A stretch of 64,000 nucleotides of DNA from Limosilactobacillus caviae. Lineage in GTDB: Bacteria > Bacillota > Bacilli > Lactobacillales > Lactobacillaceae. Location of the stretch: the NCBI RefSeq assembly GCF_014635905.1, contig NZ_BMDS01000001.1, positions 186,001 through 250,000 on the forward strand, written 5' to 3'. Below the pieces are notes generated by a model, which was not told where the DNA came from, made no database searches, and worked only from the letters and a program-made list of their open reading frames with translations. Both the position numbers and the translations under genes were made by a program. This document shows, piece after piece, positions 35,656 through 42,976 of this stretch (its first letter is position 1; each line of letters begins with the position of its first letter).

Positions 35656-36306
35656 TTAATTTCTAATTGTTAAGAACTCTGTCGGATCCATCCGTGTTGA
35701 GCGAAAATGGTTAATTAATGCATCTTTGTCCTGATACCCCAAACCAATCCCGATGGCAAACTGGTAATCATCATTAACTTTAAGGATTGAGTATAAGTTA
35801 TTGGGATACTTAACAAACTCAAAGGCAGGCATTGAATCAATTCTCTGATCTTTAGCTGCTAGCATTAATGTTTGTCCAAAGGCGCCGAGATCGTACGCTG
35901 ACCAGAAAGAGGTCTCCTTTGGTACTAGGAGGTAGACAATTGCTGCTGCGTTAAATAAATGCGCTGAATTATCAATCACTTGCTTTTCTTGTGCGCCAAG
36001 GAAAGAGGCGAGCCTTTTTGACTGGTTTGCGGCATTCTTTTGTCCTTGCAAGCCCATTGCGGTGCGATGAAGGGGTGAAATAGCAGAGTGTGCTGGTAGG
36101 TTATGATTAGATGCATTGAAATGAGATTCTTTAATTTTATCAAGTGTTTTTCCCGTAGCAATGACTACCTTCCAAGGTTGATCATTTGCCCAGGACGGTG
36201 CCTGCTTGGCGACATTGATGATTGAGATGAGTTGCTCCTGTCCTAACTGCTGATTTGTAAAATGGCGGGTGGCGTGACGATTAAAGACTGTTTCTGTAAA
36301 TTCCAT
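35656..36306 (-). CDS. nitroreductase family protein
   Basis: A 216-residue FMN-dependent oxidoreductase with the NTR fold blocks FNRHATRHFTNQ, APSWANDQPWKVVIATG, AYDLGAFGQTLMLAAKD and FAIGIGLGYQ. Such enzymes reduce nitro compounds, quinones or flavins with NAD(P)H. It is divergent from an HxlR regulator 136 bases away, the common quinone or electrophile-sensing pair. It is closely similar along its whole length to the nitroreductase at 39766-40401, so the two arose by duplication. Confidence 0.9.
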   Translation of the reverse strand: MEFTETVFNRHATRHFTNQQLGQEQLISIINVAKQAPSWANDQPWKVVIATGKTLDKIKESHFNASNHNLPAHSAISPLHRTAMGLQGQKNAANQSKRLASFLGAQEKQVIDNSAHLFNAAAIVYLLVPKETSFWSAYDLGAFGQTLMLAAKDQRIDSMPAFEFVKYPNNLYSILKVNDDYQFAIGIGLGYQDKDALINHFRSTRMDPTEFLTIRN

Positions 36307-36355
36307 AATAAAAATCCTCCGTTATGTTAATGTCGAGTGTTATTATATAGTTGGA

Positions 36356-36406
36356 ACTAATAATTAGTAAGTACCGACTTTAAAGTGGGATAGTTACTAA
36401 AAAGTA
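36356..36406. promoter_or_regulatory. dyads between nitroreductase and HxlR genes
   Basis: ACTAATAATTAGT (36356-36368) is a perfect palindrome. TACT-AAAA-AGTA (36395-36406) is a second dyad resembling the TACT...AGTA half-sites of YodB/HxlR-type regulators. Both lie in the divergent promoter region. Confidence 0.5.
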
Positions 36407-36442
36407 GGAATAATGATTCATTGGGAGATAGGGAGAGATTTT

Positions 36443-36859
36443 ATGAATGACGCACTAAGTAATGTTAATAAAATTTGTCCGTGCGCTGTTACGATTTCTT
36501 TATTAAGTAGTAAATGGAAAATTTTAATCATGCGGGATTTACTTGCGGGTCCTAAACGTTATAGCGATTTAAAGCGAAGCGTAATGGGAATCAGTCAAAA
36601 AATGTTAACACAAAGCCTAAAGGAAATGGCAGCTGATGGGTTAGTCAACCGACATGTTTATCCAGAGGTGCCACCGTGCGTGGAGTATAGTTTAAGTAAC
36701 CTTGGTGCGAGCCTGCGACCAGTTATTTATGCCCTGAATAAGTGGGGAAAGGACTACTTGCAAAAAAGTAATCCAGCGTATATTCACGAACGGTTCAATA
36801 TTGCCGTTCCTAAAAATCGCTGGTTAATAAATTCGGAACGCTTTAGTAATATCAGATAA
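36443..36859 (+). CDS. HxlR-family transcriptional regulator
   Basis: A 138-residue winged-helix protein. The family core runs CPCAVTISLLSSKWKILIMRDLLAGPKRYSDLKRSVMGISQKMLTQ, with two cysteines (NKICPCAV) just before the first helix, the position of the redox-sensing Cys in YodB/HypR relatives. ATG 36443 has a GGGAGAG site and is preferred over an ATG ten codons earlier. It is divergent from a nitroreductase, its likely target, and probably responds to quinones, aldehydes or disulfide stress. Confidence 0.9.
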   Translation: MNDALSNVNKICPCAVTISLLSSKWKILIMRDLLAGPKRYSDLKRSVMGISQKMLTQSLKEMAADGLVNRHVYPEVPPCVEYSLSNLGASLRPVIYALNKWGKDYLQKSNPAYIHERFNIAVPKNRWLINSERFSNIR

Positions 36860-36886
36860 AGAGCAATCAAATAGTTAAAGGGATGA

Positions 36887-37462
36887 ATGTTTTTGGAGCC
36901 GAAAAATATTTTAGATGTCACAACTAGAGAAGAATTTCGTCAATGGCTTGAGGAAAACCATGATAAAAAATCTGAATGTTGGACGGTAGCGAAAAAGGGT
37001 AAGCATAAGCCGAAAAATCAGCTATGGTACTTAGATGCGGTTGAAGAAGTTCTTTGCTTTGGCTGGATTGATACGACCCATAAACGGATTAACGGGGTTG
37101 ATATGCAACGATTTACGCCTCGTACAAAACGGAGTCAGTGGTCAGAACTAAATAAGGAGCGTTGTCGGCGTCTCGAACGATTAGGGTTAATGACTAATGC
37201 GGGACGTAAAGAACTTCCAGATATGTCCGAAGATTCATTTAAAATTGATAAGGATATTCAGGCGGCTTTTAATGATCATCCCCAAGCTTGGCAAAACTTT
37301 CAATCATTTCCTAAACTCTATCAGCGAGTACGAATTGATAGTATCCAACGTGATAAAAAGAAAGATCGGGCTGTCTTCGATAAACGCCTAGCAAAATTAA
37401 TCGATCAGTCAGAGCAAGGTAAGATGTTTGGCGAATGGAATGATTATGGGCGGTTATTATAA
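36887..37462 (+). CDS. YdeI/OmpD-associated family protein
   Basis: A 191-residue soluble protein with the family pattern VTTREEFRQWLEENHDKKSECWTVAKKG, LDAVEEVLCFGWIDTTHKRI and FTPRTKRSQWSELNKERCRRLERLGLM. These proteins are widespread and uncharacterised, sometimes linked to antimicrobial-peptide tolerance. It lies 27 bases after the HxlR gene with an AAAGGGATG site, so it is probably in the same transcript. Confidence 0.85.
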   Translation: MFLEPKNILDVTTREEFRQWLEENHDKKSECWTVAKKGKHKPKNQLWYLDAVEEVLCFGWIDTTHKRINGVDMQRFTPRTKRSQWSELNKERCRRLERLGLMTNAGRKELPDMSEDSFKIDKDIQAAFNDHPQAWQNFQSFPKLYQRVRIDSIQRDKKKDRAVFDKRLAKLIDQSEQGKMFGEWNDYGRLL

Positions 37463-37501
37463 CTTGTCTTCATCATCAGCAAAAAAGTAAACAATAATAT
37501 G

Positions 37502-37563
37502 CTCCCATCAGAGCAGGCACGGAAATATCTAATTTATCGGTGTCTATTCTGATGGGAGTTTTG
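37502..37563 (+). terminator. terminator after the YdeI-like gene
   Basis: CTCCCATCAGA (37502-37512) is perfectly complementary to TCTGATGGGAG (37548-37558), then TTTT. The loop is long. Confidence 0.8.
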
Positions 37564-37897
37564 TATAGATATGGGCTTGTGGTGAAAAATGTTATTATCT
37601 GCTAATCGACACTTGCTTAAAATTCCTAGACCTTGCATTAGGTGTAAATTAGGATGACGCTTACGGAATAACGACGACATGTTAAATAAGCGTTAAAGCA
37701 ACTAATCAAATGTAATCGAGGAATCTTAATTAATAGAATGTTTAGGAAAATTCAGCGAAAAATGCGAGAATGAATCTAATATTATTTAATTGGTAAAGGT
37801 AAAGCCATTAGAATTAGGTATAGTATTCTCTTCCATAATGGCCACTTTTTATACTTTAAGATATCGTCAAACATGGGGATGCCTCCTTATTTTTTAT

Positions 37898-38090
37898 CTA
37901 GTTGTTGAAAAGTTCATTCATTACATCATCAATGATATCAAAAGTTTGGCAACATTGGAGAGGATCTTTTCTTCTTCTACATAAGCGCAAACGATAACTT
38001 TTCTAGTTTTTCATTAAATGTAACGTGTTCTACTACTAGGCGCAGCTTTGGTTTCAGCTGAACTTCAGTAAAAAGAATTATTTAATAGAA
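37898..38090 (-). pseudogene. decayed gene fragment, two apparent frameshifts
   Basis: Reading the complement from 38090, three overlapping frames join into a plausible continuous protein: ...VQLKPKLRLVVEHVTFNEKLEKLSF, then AYVEEEKILSNVAK, then FDIIDDVMNELFNN with a stop at 37898. The charged, helical composition looks coding, but start and upstream part are missing (a stop precedes it). I do not recognise the family. Joining the frames is inference. Confidence 0.35.
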
Positions 38091-38190
38091 ATAACCCTAA
38101 AAATTAGGTGGCACTAGTGGAAATATTTTAATAGCCAAGTTCCGCTAACGGAAATAATAGGTATAGCTTACTTATACTAATTTTTGATAA

Positions 38191-38341
38191 AATGAAAGAG
38201 CTTTAAAACTAAATGGTCAATTGACGCAACTCGTGTTAGCTAAGCTGGTTTATATTTTATGGATTATTACTTTTTATAGTAATTCCAAGCATGTGGCTAG
38301 TATCTGCGATTTTGTTCTTAATTGCATTAGTTTACTTATAA
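38191..38341 (+). pseudogene. decayed small membrane protein fragment
   Basis: One frame gives NERALKLNGQLTQLVLAKL and YILWIITF, and a shifted frame continues IVIPSMWLVSAILFLIALVYL to a stop at 38339-38341. Together they look like a two-segment membrane protein broken by one frameshift. No start codon with a ribosome binding site is seen. It lies just before the intact 102-residue membrane protein. Confidence 0.35.
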
Positions 38342-38372
38342 TTTATTTCAGGGGGTAAGAGTATATTCTATA

Positions 38373-38681
38373 ATGATCATGGAAGAATTTATTAAGAAGA
38401 ATAAGTGGAATATAATTGTAATATTAGTACTTTCTATTGCTTGTGTATACGATACATATAATAAAAGCGTTATTGGTTTCACATCTTCCTTGCTTTGTGC
38501 AATATTATGGTTGATTAGTTGCTTAAATAAAAAATATAGCTACTTAGCAGGAATAGCACTAATCTCATATGCCGTGTTTATTTTAATCATTCGGGCAGAT
38601 CTATGGCCGGGAGCAGTAGCATGTATAGTAATAGGATTACTAATCTTGTTTTTTTACCGAAAAAAATCCCCAAATGGCTAG
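38373..38681 (+). CDS. small hypothetical membrane protein
   Basis: A 102-residue protein with a short basic N-terminus (EEFIKKNKWN), three to four hydrophobic segments and a basic C-terminal tail (FFYRKKSPNG). No family is recognised. A CAGGGGG sequence lies about 15 bases upstream. A second ATG at 38379 is equally possible. It sits after decayed sequence and before a strong terminator, so it may be part of a small, poorly conserved locus. Confidence 0.6.
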   Translation: MIMEEFIKKNKWNIIVILVLSIACVYDTYNKSVIGFTSSLLCAILWLISCLNKKYSYLAGIALISYAVFILIIRADLWPGAVACIVIGLLILFFYRKKSPNG

Positions 38682-38713
38682 GCTAGTCAGACTATCAGCT
38701 TTAAATAACAAAG

Positions 38714-38760
38714 AATAAGGTTCCGTCTACACAAACAGTGTAAATGGAACCTTATTTTTA
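38714..38760. terminator. convergent terminator
   Basis: AATAAGGTTCC (38714-38724) pairs with GGAACCTTATT (38746-38756). Confidence 0.85.
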
Positions 38761-39639
38761 ACGAATTACTGTGTTCACGAAATCAACAATCGTGTCCACA
38801 ACTTGTCGATGCTTTTTTCCATAAACTAAACCGAACGGGGCAGTGAAGTTCCAGCCAACAGTTTTAGCTTTGAGCATTGGGTGGGCAGTTTGCCAATCTT
38901 CAGCTGAGCAGAGCAGCCAATTATTTTCCACGCATGAATTCAAAGTCGGCATATCAAAGCTATTAATATCCTTAATCGTAATAGTTGGATCTTTTTCCAA
39001 CACATCTCTTACTTGGTCAAAACAATTAAATTCTCCTCGCGGTGCTAGGGCAATGGTCTGTCCCTTTAAGTCATTTAAGGTTAGACGTTCATTATTACTT
39101 AATGGATTCTGCACCGGGACGGAAATTTTTAACGGGGTAATGTCTAATTCAGTAGCCTCAAGGTTATATGCCTGTAGCAAGTTAGTGTCATACACCGACG
39201 AAACTAAATCGAAGTCTTTATTAATACCCGCAAGAAATTCATTGAAACTACCTAAAGCGCATGAACAGGGAATAAATTGAAAAGTGATATGGGGGTATTT
39301 TTGACTAATTTCTAACCATAGATTATTAGTGCCGACTCCAGTTGCGAGTGGGCCGACACCGATTTTTAGTGTTTGCTTTTCATCGGCTAAATCTTGGGCG
39401 TGACTAATGGATCGGGTGTAAGCTGCCACTAATTTTTTTGCATCTTGATAGAAAGATTTACCAGCTGGGGTTAATGAAACACCGCTATGAGTACGATTAA
39501 AGAGGGTGACGTGAATGTTTTTCTCTAAAGTGTTGATCTGCTTAGTGACAGCAGGGGCAGAAATGAACAGCTGATTAGCTGCCTTATTAAAGCTTTTATT
39601 TTCTGCTACCGAGATGAAAGTTGTTAATTGGTCATTCAT
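38758..39639 (-). CDS. LysR-family transcriptional regulator
   Basis: A 293-residue LTTR with N-terminal helix-turn-helix (NKSFNKAANQLFISAPAVTKQINTLEKNI) and a co-inducer domain. It is divergent from a nitroreductase-NAD(P)-binding protein operon, with a perfect 16-bp palindrome just upstream of its own start, so it very likely controls that operon and itself. The effector domain has two adjacent cysteines in a CSCALG context near residue 125, which may hint at redox sensing; this is speculation. Confidence 0.9.
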   Translation of the reverse strand: MNDQLTTFISVAENKSFNKAANQLFISAPAVTKQINTLEKNIHVTLFNRTHSGVSLTPAGKSFYQDAKKLVAAYTRSISHAQDLADEKQTLKIGVGPLATGVGTNNLWLEISQKYPHITFQFIPCSCALGSFNEFLAGINKDFDLVSSVYDTNLLQAYNLEATELDITPLKISVPVQNPLSNNERLTLNDLKGQTIALAPRGEFNCFDQVRDVLEKDPTITIKDINSFDMPTLNSCVENNWLLCSAEDWQTAHPMLKAKTVGWNFTAPFGLVYGKKHRQVVDTIVDFVNTVIR

Positions 39640-39662
39640 TACTATTATCCTTTTAACCTAAA

Positions 39663-39678
39663 GTTATTAGCTAATAAC
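39663..39678. promoter_or_regulatory. 16-bp palindromic LysR operator
   Basis: GTTATTAGCTAATAAC is a perfect palindrome and contains the T-N11-A pattern of LTTR boxes. It is 24 bases before the LysR start and about 90 before the nitroreductase. Confidence 0.65.
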
Positions 39679-39765
39679 ATTTTAATACTTCCGCTCTCTT
39701 TTAGCATGAACTATTATACTTACATAAAGTAAGAGATGCGTTAAAGAAAGAATGGAGGATTAGAA

Positions 39766-40401
39766 ATGGAATTTATTGATACGGTAAATAATCGTCATTC
39801 AGTTCGTGATTTTAAGTCCCAACCAATTGCTAAAGAAGATCTTGAAAAAATTGTTGAAACTGCTGGTAAAGCACCTTCATGGGCCAATACTCAGCCTTGG
39901 AAAGTGGTAATTGCGACTGGCGATAGTTTGGAAAAGATTCGATCATACCATGAATCAGGACGGGCAGAACATTCTGAGTTCCCATCCCTCCACCGCGGAA
40001 GCATGGGAAAGCAAGGTCAGTCTAACTTGCGGATATGGTCTAGTGGTATTCATCATTTCTTGGGTGCCGATGGAAATGATATGTATCGCGATTCAGAAAA
40101 ACTTTTCAATGCCCCCGCAATTGCTTACCTGCTTTTACCACGCAATATCAATCCATGGACAACTTATGATTTAGGCGCCTTTGGTCAGACTTTGATGTTA
40201 GCAGCTAAAGATATGGGGATTGATTCAATTCCCGCTGAAGAGTTTGTTTTCAATCCAAGTTATTTACACCAAGTATTAGGGGTTAGCGATGATTACCTAT
40301 TTGCCGTGGGAATAGGGCTTGGCTATCCAAAAGACGCCAAGATTAATAAGTTCCGTTCAGAACGAATGAGCTTAGATCAATATTTGACAATTAAGGATTA
40401 A
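39766..40401 (+). CDS. nitroreductase family protein, second copy
   Basis: A 211-residue FMN oxidoreductase with NNRHSVRDFKSQ, APSWANTQPWKVVIATG, TYDLGAFGQTLMLAAKD and FAVGIGLGYP. It is a close paralogue of the copy at 35656-36306. It has a perfect GGAGG site and heads an operon with an NAD(P)-binding protein 22 bases downstream, opposite a LysR regulator. It probably reduces quinones or nitro compounds. Confidence 0.9.
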   Translation: MEFIDTVNNRHSVRDFKSQPIAKEDLEKIVETAGKAPSWANTQPWKVVIATGDSLEKIRSYHESGRAEHSEFPSLHRGSMGKQGQSNLRIWSSGIHHFLGADGNDMYRDSEKLFNAPAIAYLLLPRNINPWTTYDLGAFGQTLMLAAKDMGIDSIPAEEFVFNPSYLHQVLGVSDDYLFAVGIGLGYPKDAKINKFRSERMSLDQYLTIKD

Positions 40402-40423
40402 TTCAAGAAAGAAGGTCTTTATT

Positions 40424-41098
40424 ATGACAAAGAACATTTTAATTATTGGTGCTAACAGTCGGATTGCTCAATGGGCTGACAAGATGCTTTTGGCTGATGA
40501 AAATGTTAATTTAACGATGTTTGTACGGAATAAGGCTAAACTTGATCCAGAATTGACAGATAAAAATGTAATTGTTGGGGATGCGACTAGCAGCGCTGAT
40601 CTCGAAGTTGCAATCAAGGGACAGGATATTGTCTATGCAAGTTTGGCTGGCAATGTTGTTGATCAAGCGAAAAAACTAGTTGCTGCAATGGATAAGTTAG
40701 GTGTTAAGCGCCTGATTTGGACTTCTTCACTGGGAATTTACGATGAAGTTCCTGGTAAGTTTGGCGAATTGAATGCCCGGGCATTACCTGGCTATTTACA
40801 AACTTACCGTGATGCCGCTGATATTATCAGTGATAGTGATCTGGATTACACGATTATTCGACCAGCGTGGTTAACTGATAATGATGAGGTTGATTACGAA
40901 ACAACTAGCTATAATAACGACGAAGCCTTTAAAGGAACTGAAATCTCGCGAAAGAGTGTGGCCGCTTATGTGGTTAGTCTCATTAACAGTCCTGAGAAGG
41001 ACGTTCGTGACTCGATCGGGGTTGATAAGCCAGGTTCTGACGGTGATCGCCCACGTCGCGAAGTCATGATGGCAAACGGTTTTGATCCAGAAATGTAA
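40424..41098 (+). CDS. NAD(P)-binding oxidoreductase (NmrA/SDR-a type)
   Basis: A 224-residue atypical SDR with the N-terminal Rossmann pattern ILIIGANSRIAQWADKML and a WTSSLGIYDEVPGKFGELN active-site region, lacking a standard YxxxK. It resembles NmrA-like and quinone oxidoreductase (QOR2) proteins. It is cotranscribed with the nitroreductase. A paralogue of matching length lies at 57368-58036 (ILTNLLGIYDEVPGKFGKWN), there under a MerR-type promoter. Confidence 0.86.
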   Translation: MTKNILIIGANSRIAQWADKMLLADENVNLTMFVRNKAKLDPELTDKNVIVGDATSSADLEVAIKGQDIVYASLAGNVVDQAKKLVAAMDKLGVKRLIWTSSLGIYDEVPGKFGELNARALPGYLQTYRDAADIISDSDLDYTIIRPAWLTDNDEVDYETTSYNNDEAFKGTEISRKSVAAYVVSLINSPEKDVRDSIGVDKPGSDGDRPRREVMMANGFDPEM

Positions 41099-41172
41099 GT
41101 GATTAATTGCATACGATTATGATACTATTACTTTTAGTAAATTACTAAATGTCAATTTTAAAAGGAGAGTAA

Positions 41173-41223
41173 TTGAAAATACCACCCGACAAATATTTGT
41201 GTTTGTCAGGTGGTATTTTTTAG
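41173..41223 (+). CDS. very short ORF embedded in a terminator (doubtful)
   Basis: An AAAGGAGAG sequence is followed after a few bases by TTG and 15 more codons (M-K-I-P-P-D-K-Y-L-C-L-S-G-G-I-F), ending inside the terminator. It may be the ribosome binding site and first codons left from a deleted third operon gene. Translation through the hairpin would affect termination. Confidence 0.2.
   Translation: MKIPPDKYLCLSGGIF
41176..41222. terminator. bidirectional terminator
   Basis: AAAATACCACC (41176-41186) pairs with GGTGGTATTTT (41209-41219), extended inward by GACAAA with TTTGTC. Confidence 0.88.
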
Positions 41224-41235
41224 TCGTTATTTTAA

Positions 41236-42258
41236 TTATTCGTCCATATAGTTATGCAGTATGTCATCTGATGCTGATTTAAGGGTTAGGTAATCAATAT
41301 TATTTGAAAAAAGCATTATCATTCTCTTTGTCTTGTAATTAGCGACAAAGCAACAGTTGTAGCCGGGGATACTTCCATTAGCGCGGATAATATCGCCATC
41401 AAAATATACTCCGCCAAAATAAGCGACTTCCTGATTTTTGGCTTGTTGGTAAAATGCAGGGATCATTTTAGGGTTACTCAGAACATCATTATATACAAAC
41501 TTCCAGTAATTATTAGGCGACATAAAAAGATTGCCTGCCCCAAAATCTGAAGAAGTCGTAATGGTTACCCGGTGCCAATCAACAGCGAAATCCATTGGCT
41601 GCGAAACCTCTTTCTGCTTAACTTCCGAAAAGTCTTTAATTTGGTGGAGATGGAGAGGTTTGGTAAAGGTTTTATGAATATAAGCATTGTAACTCAAGTG
41701 GGTTTGCTTGCTAATGATCGCTGCCAACATCTCATAGTCTACGTCTTGGTAATCCCAGGTATGAACATGATTATTCCGCAAATGTTTTAGCATATAAGCA
41801 ACTTGCTGTTTTTCTCCCTTTAATGGAAATGGGGGACGGTCGTTATTAACGAGGCCGCTGGTATGGTTCATTAATTCACGGATAGTGATATCATCGCTAC
41901 CATCGACTTGCGGGAAATAACGGTGCAAGGAGGTATCCCAGGTTAGCTGTTTTTGTTGTTTTAATTGATAAATTGCGGTTCCAGTCATGATCTTTTGGAG
42001 AGAAGCAATTGGAAAGAGCTGGTTTGCTGTAACAATTTCCCGTTTATTGGTGGTTTCGCGATTTGTTATCGTGACTGCCTTGCTTCCCTTACCATTGACC
42101 AACATTACGCCGTTAATATGGTGTGATTTTAGGTAGTCTTGAAGTTGACTCTGGGTCTGACGATCAACTGGCTCTGCTTTGATTTTTGGTTGTGCGGATG
42201 CCAAGAATAATGCTAGGGAAGTAAGCATTAAAAGGGCAAATAAATTAAATTTTTTCAT
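41236..42258 (-). CDS. serine hydrolase, beta-lactamase/D-Ala-D-Ala carboxypeptidase family
   Basis: A 340-residue secreted or membrane-anchored protein. The signal sequence (about 1-24, MKKFNLFALLMLTSLALFLASA) precedes a class C beta-lactamase-like domain with the active-site SxxK as SLQK in FPIASLQKIMTG and a Tyr motif near DYQDVDYEML. Relatives (PBP4*, PbpX) act on peptidoglycan or D-amino acid peptides. The frame opens 26 codons earlier, but ATG 42258 begins the signal peptide and has an AAGGTGTC site. Promoter signals are not obvious. Confidence 0.85.
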   Translation of the reverse strand: MKKFNLFALLMLTSLALFLASAQPKIKAEPVDRQTQSQLQDYLKSHHINGVMLVNGKGSKAVTITNRETTNKREIVTANQLFPIASLQKIMTGTAIYQLKQQKQLTWDTSLHRYFPQVDGSDDITIRELMNHTSGLVNNDRPPFPLKGEKQQVAYMLKHLRNNHVHTWDYQDVDYEMLAAIISKQTHLSYNAYIHKTFTKPLHLHQIKDFSEVKQKEVSQPMDFAVDWHRVTITTSSDFGAGNLFMSPNNYWKFVYNDVLSNPKMIPAFYQQAKNQEVAYFGGVYFDGDIIRANGSIPGYNCCFVANYKTKRMIMLFSNNIDYLTLKSASDDILHNYMDE

Positions 42259-42423
42259 AATTGACACCTTGCCTAATAGGATACTATTAGTATGAACTTG
42301 TTTTACTGATTGGGCAAGGAAAGTAATCGCTATCAAAAAGGGTGGATTTTAAATAAGTAGTAGAGAAAAGCAACCAAACGGATGGAGTAAAATTATGTGC
42401 TTTTCTTGTATTATTCAAAATTA

Positions 42424-42437
42424 TGTAGTAAGCTACA
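42424..42437 (+). promoter_or_regulatory. MarR operator upstream of marR
   Basis: TGTAGTAAGCTACA (42424-42437) shares both arms with the palindrome before the exporter gene. A -35-like TTGTAT lies at 42406-42411 and the site overlaps the -10 position, so binding should block transcription. Confidence 0.6.
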
Positions 42438-42463
42438 GTTATTGAGAGAGGGGATGCTAAAGA

Positions 42464-42919
42464 ATGAAGTCAACAGAACTACTTACACAGGATTATATTG
42501 GACCACAAATCAAAACTCTGAGTATTTTGATTGAAAAAAAGATGAATGCCCAATTGGTTGCCAATGGAATTAACTTAACAGGGACCCAAATTTCAATTTT
42601 AGCCTTTTTATATGATCATCAAAAGACGGTAACCCAAAAAGAGATTGAATTAAAGTTCAAAATTAGTCACCCTACTGTGCGAGGAATAATTCGGCGATTG
42701 GTTGCATTGAATTTAGTTGAAACAACTACAAGTGATCAGGACAGGCGTCAAATTATTTTAATGTTATCAACTCAAGGACAACAATTTATGAAAGAAAATC
42801 TGAAGATAATCCGGGATCCAGCTAAGAAGATGGAATCAAGATTACGAGATAATATTAAAAAGTCAGATTACGATACTTTTCAGCAGGTGTTGCATCAGAT
42901 GATTAATAATTTGCAATAA
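42464..42919 (+). CDS. MarR-family transcriptional regulator
   Basis: A 151-residue winged-helix protein: dimerisation helices at both ends and a core with TGTQISILAFLYDHQKTVTQKEIELKFKISHPTVRGIIRRLVALNLVE, then the wing TTSDQDRRQIILMLSTQG. It is followed after 57 bases by an MFS exporter. The same palindromic motif occurs before both genes, so it is probably an autorepressor that also represses the exporter until a drug-like ligand binds. Confidence 0.92.
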   Translation: MKSTELLTQDYIGPQIKTLSILIEKKMNAQLVANGINLTGTQISILAFLYDHQKTVTQKEIELKFKISHPTVRGIIRRLVALNLVETTTSDQDRRQIILMLSTQGQQFMKENLKIIRDPAKKMESRLRDNIKKSDYDTFQQVLHQMINNLQ

Positions 42920-42942
42920 CCTGCTTTATTTTTAGATCAAAG

Positions 42943-42956
42943 TGTAGCTAGCTACA
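42943..42956 (+). promoter_or_regulatory. MarR operator upstream of the exporter
   Basis: TGTAGCTAGCTACA is a perfect 14-bp palindrome just before the exporter ribosome binding site. It matches the site upstream of marR in both outer arms. Confidence 0.6.
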
Positions 42957-42976
42957 TTTAGAAGGAGAAAAAACAT

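Larger units (their letters stand above)
37564..38372. other. gene-poor stretch with decayed coding sequence
   Basis: No intact gene is convincing here. A 64-codon plus-strand frame at 37790 lacks a ribosome binding site. Two fragments that look like decayed proteins are listed separately. The rest is AT-rich with no repeats or hairpins of note. Confidence 0.6.

Noticed and set aside
37790-37984. 64-codon plus-strand ORF in the decayed region
   Set aside because: No ribosome binding site and no recognisable fold; the minus strand of the same bases holds a more protein-like fragment.
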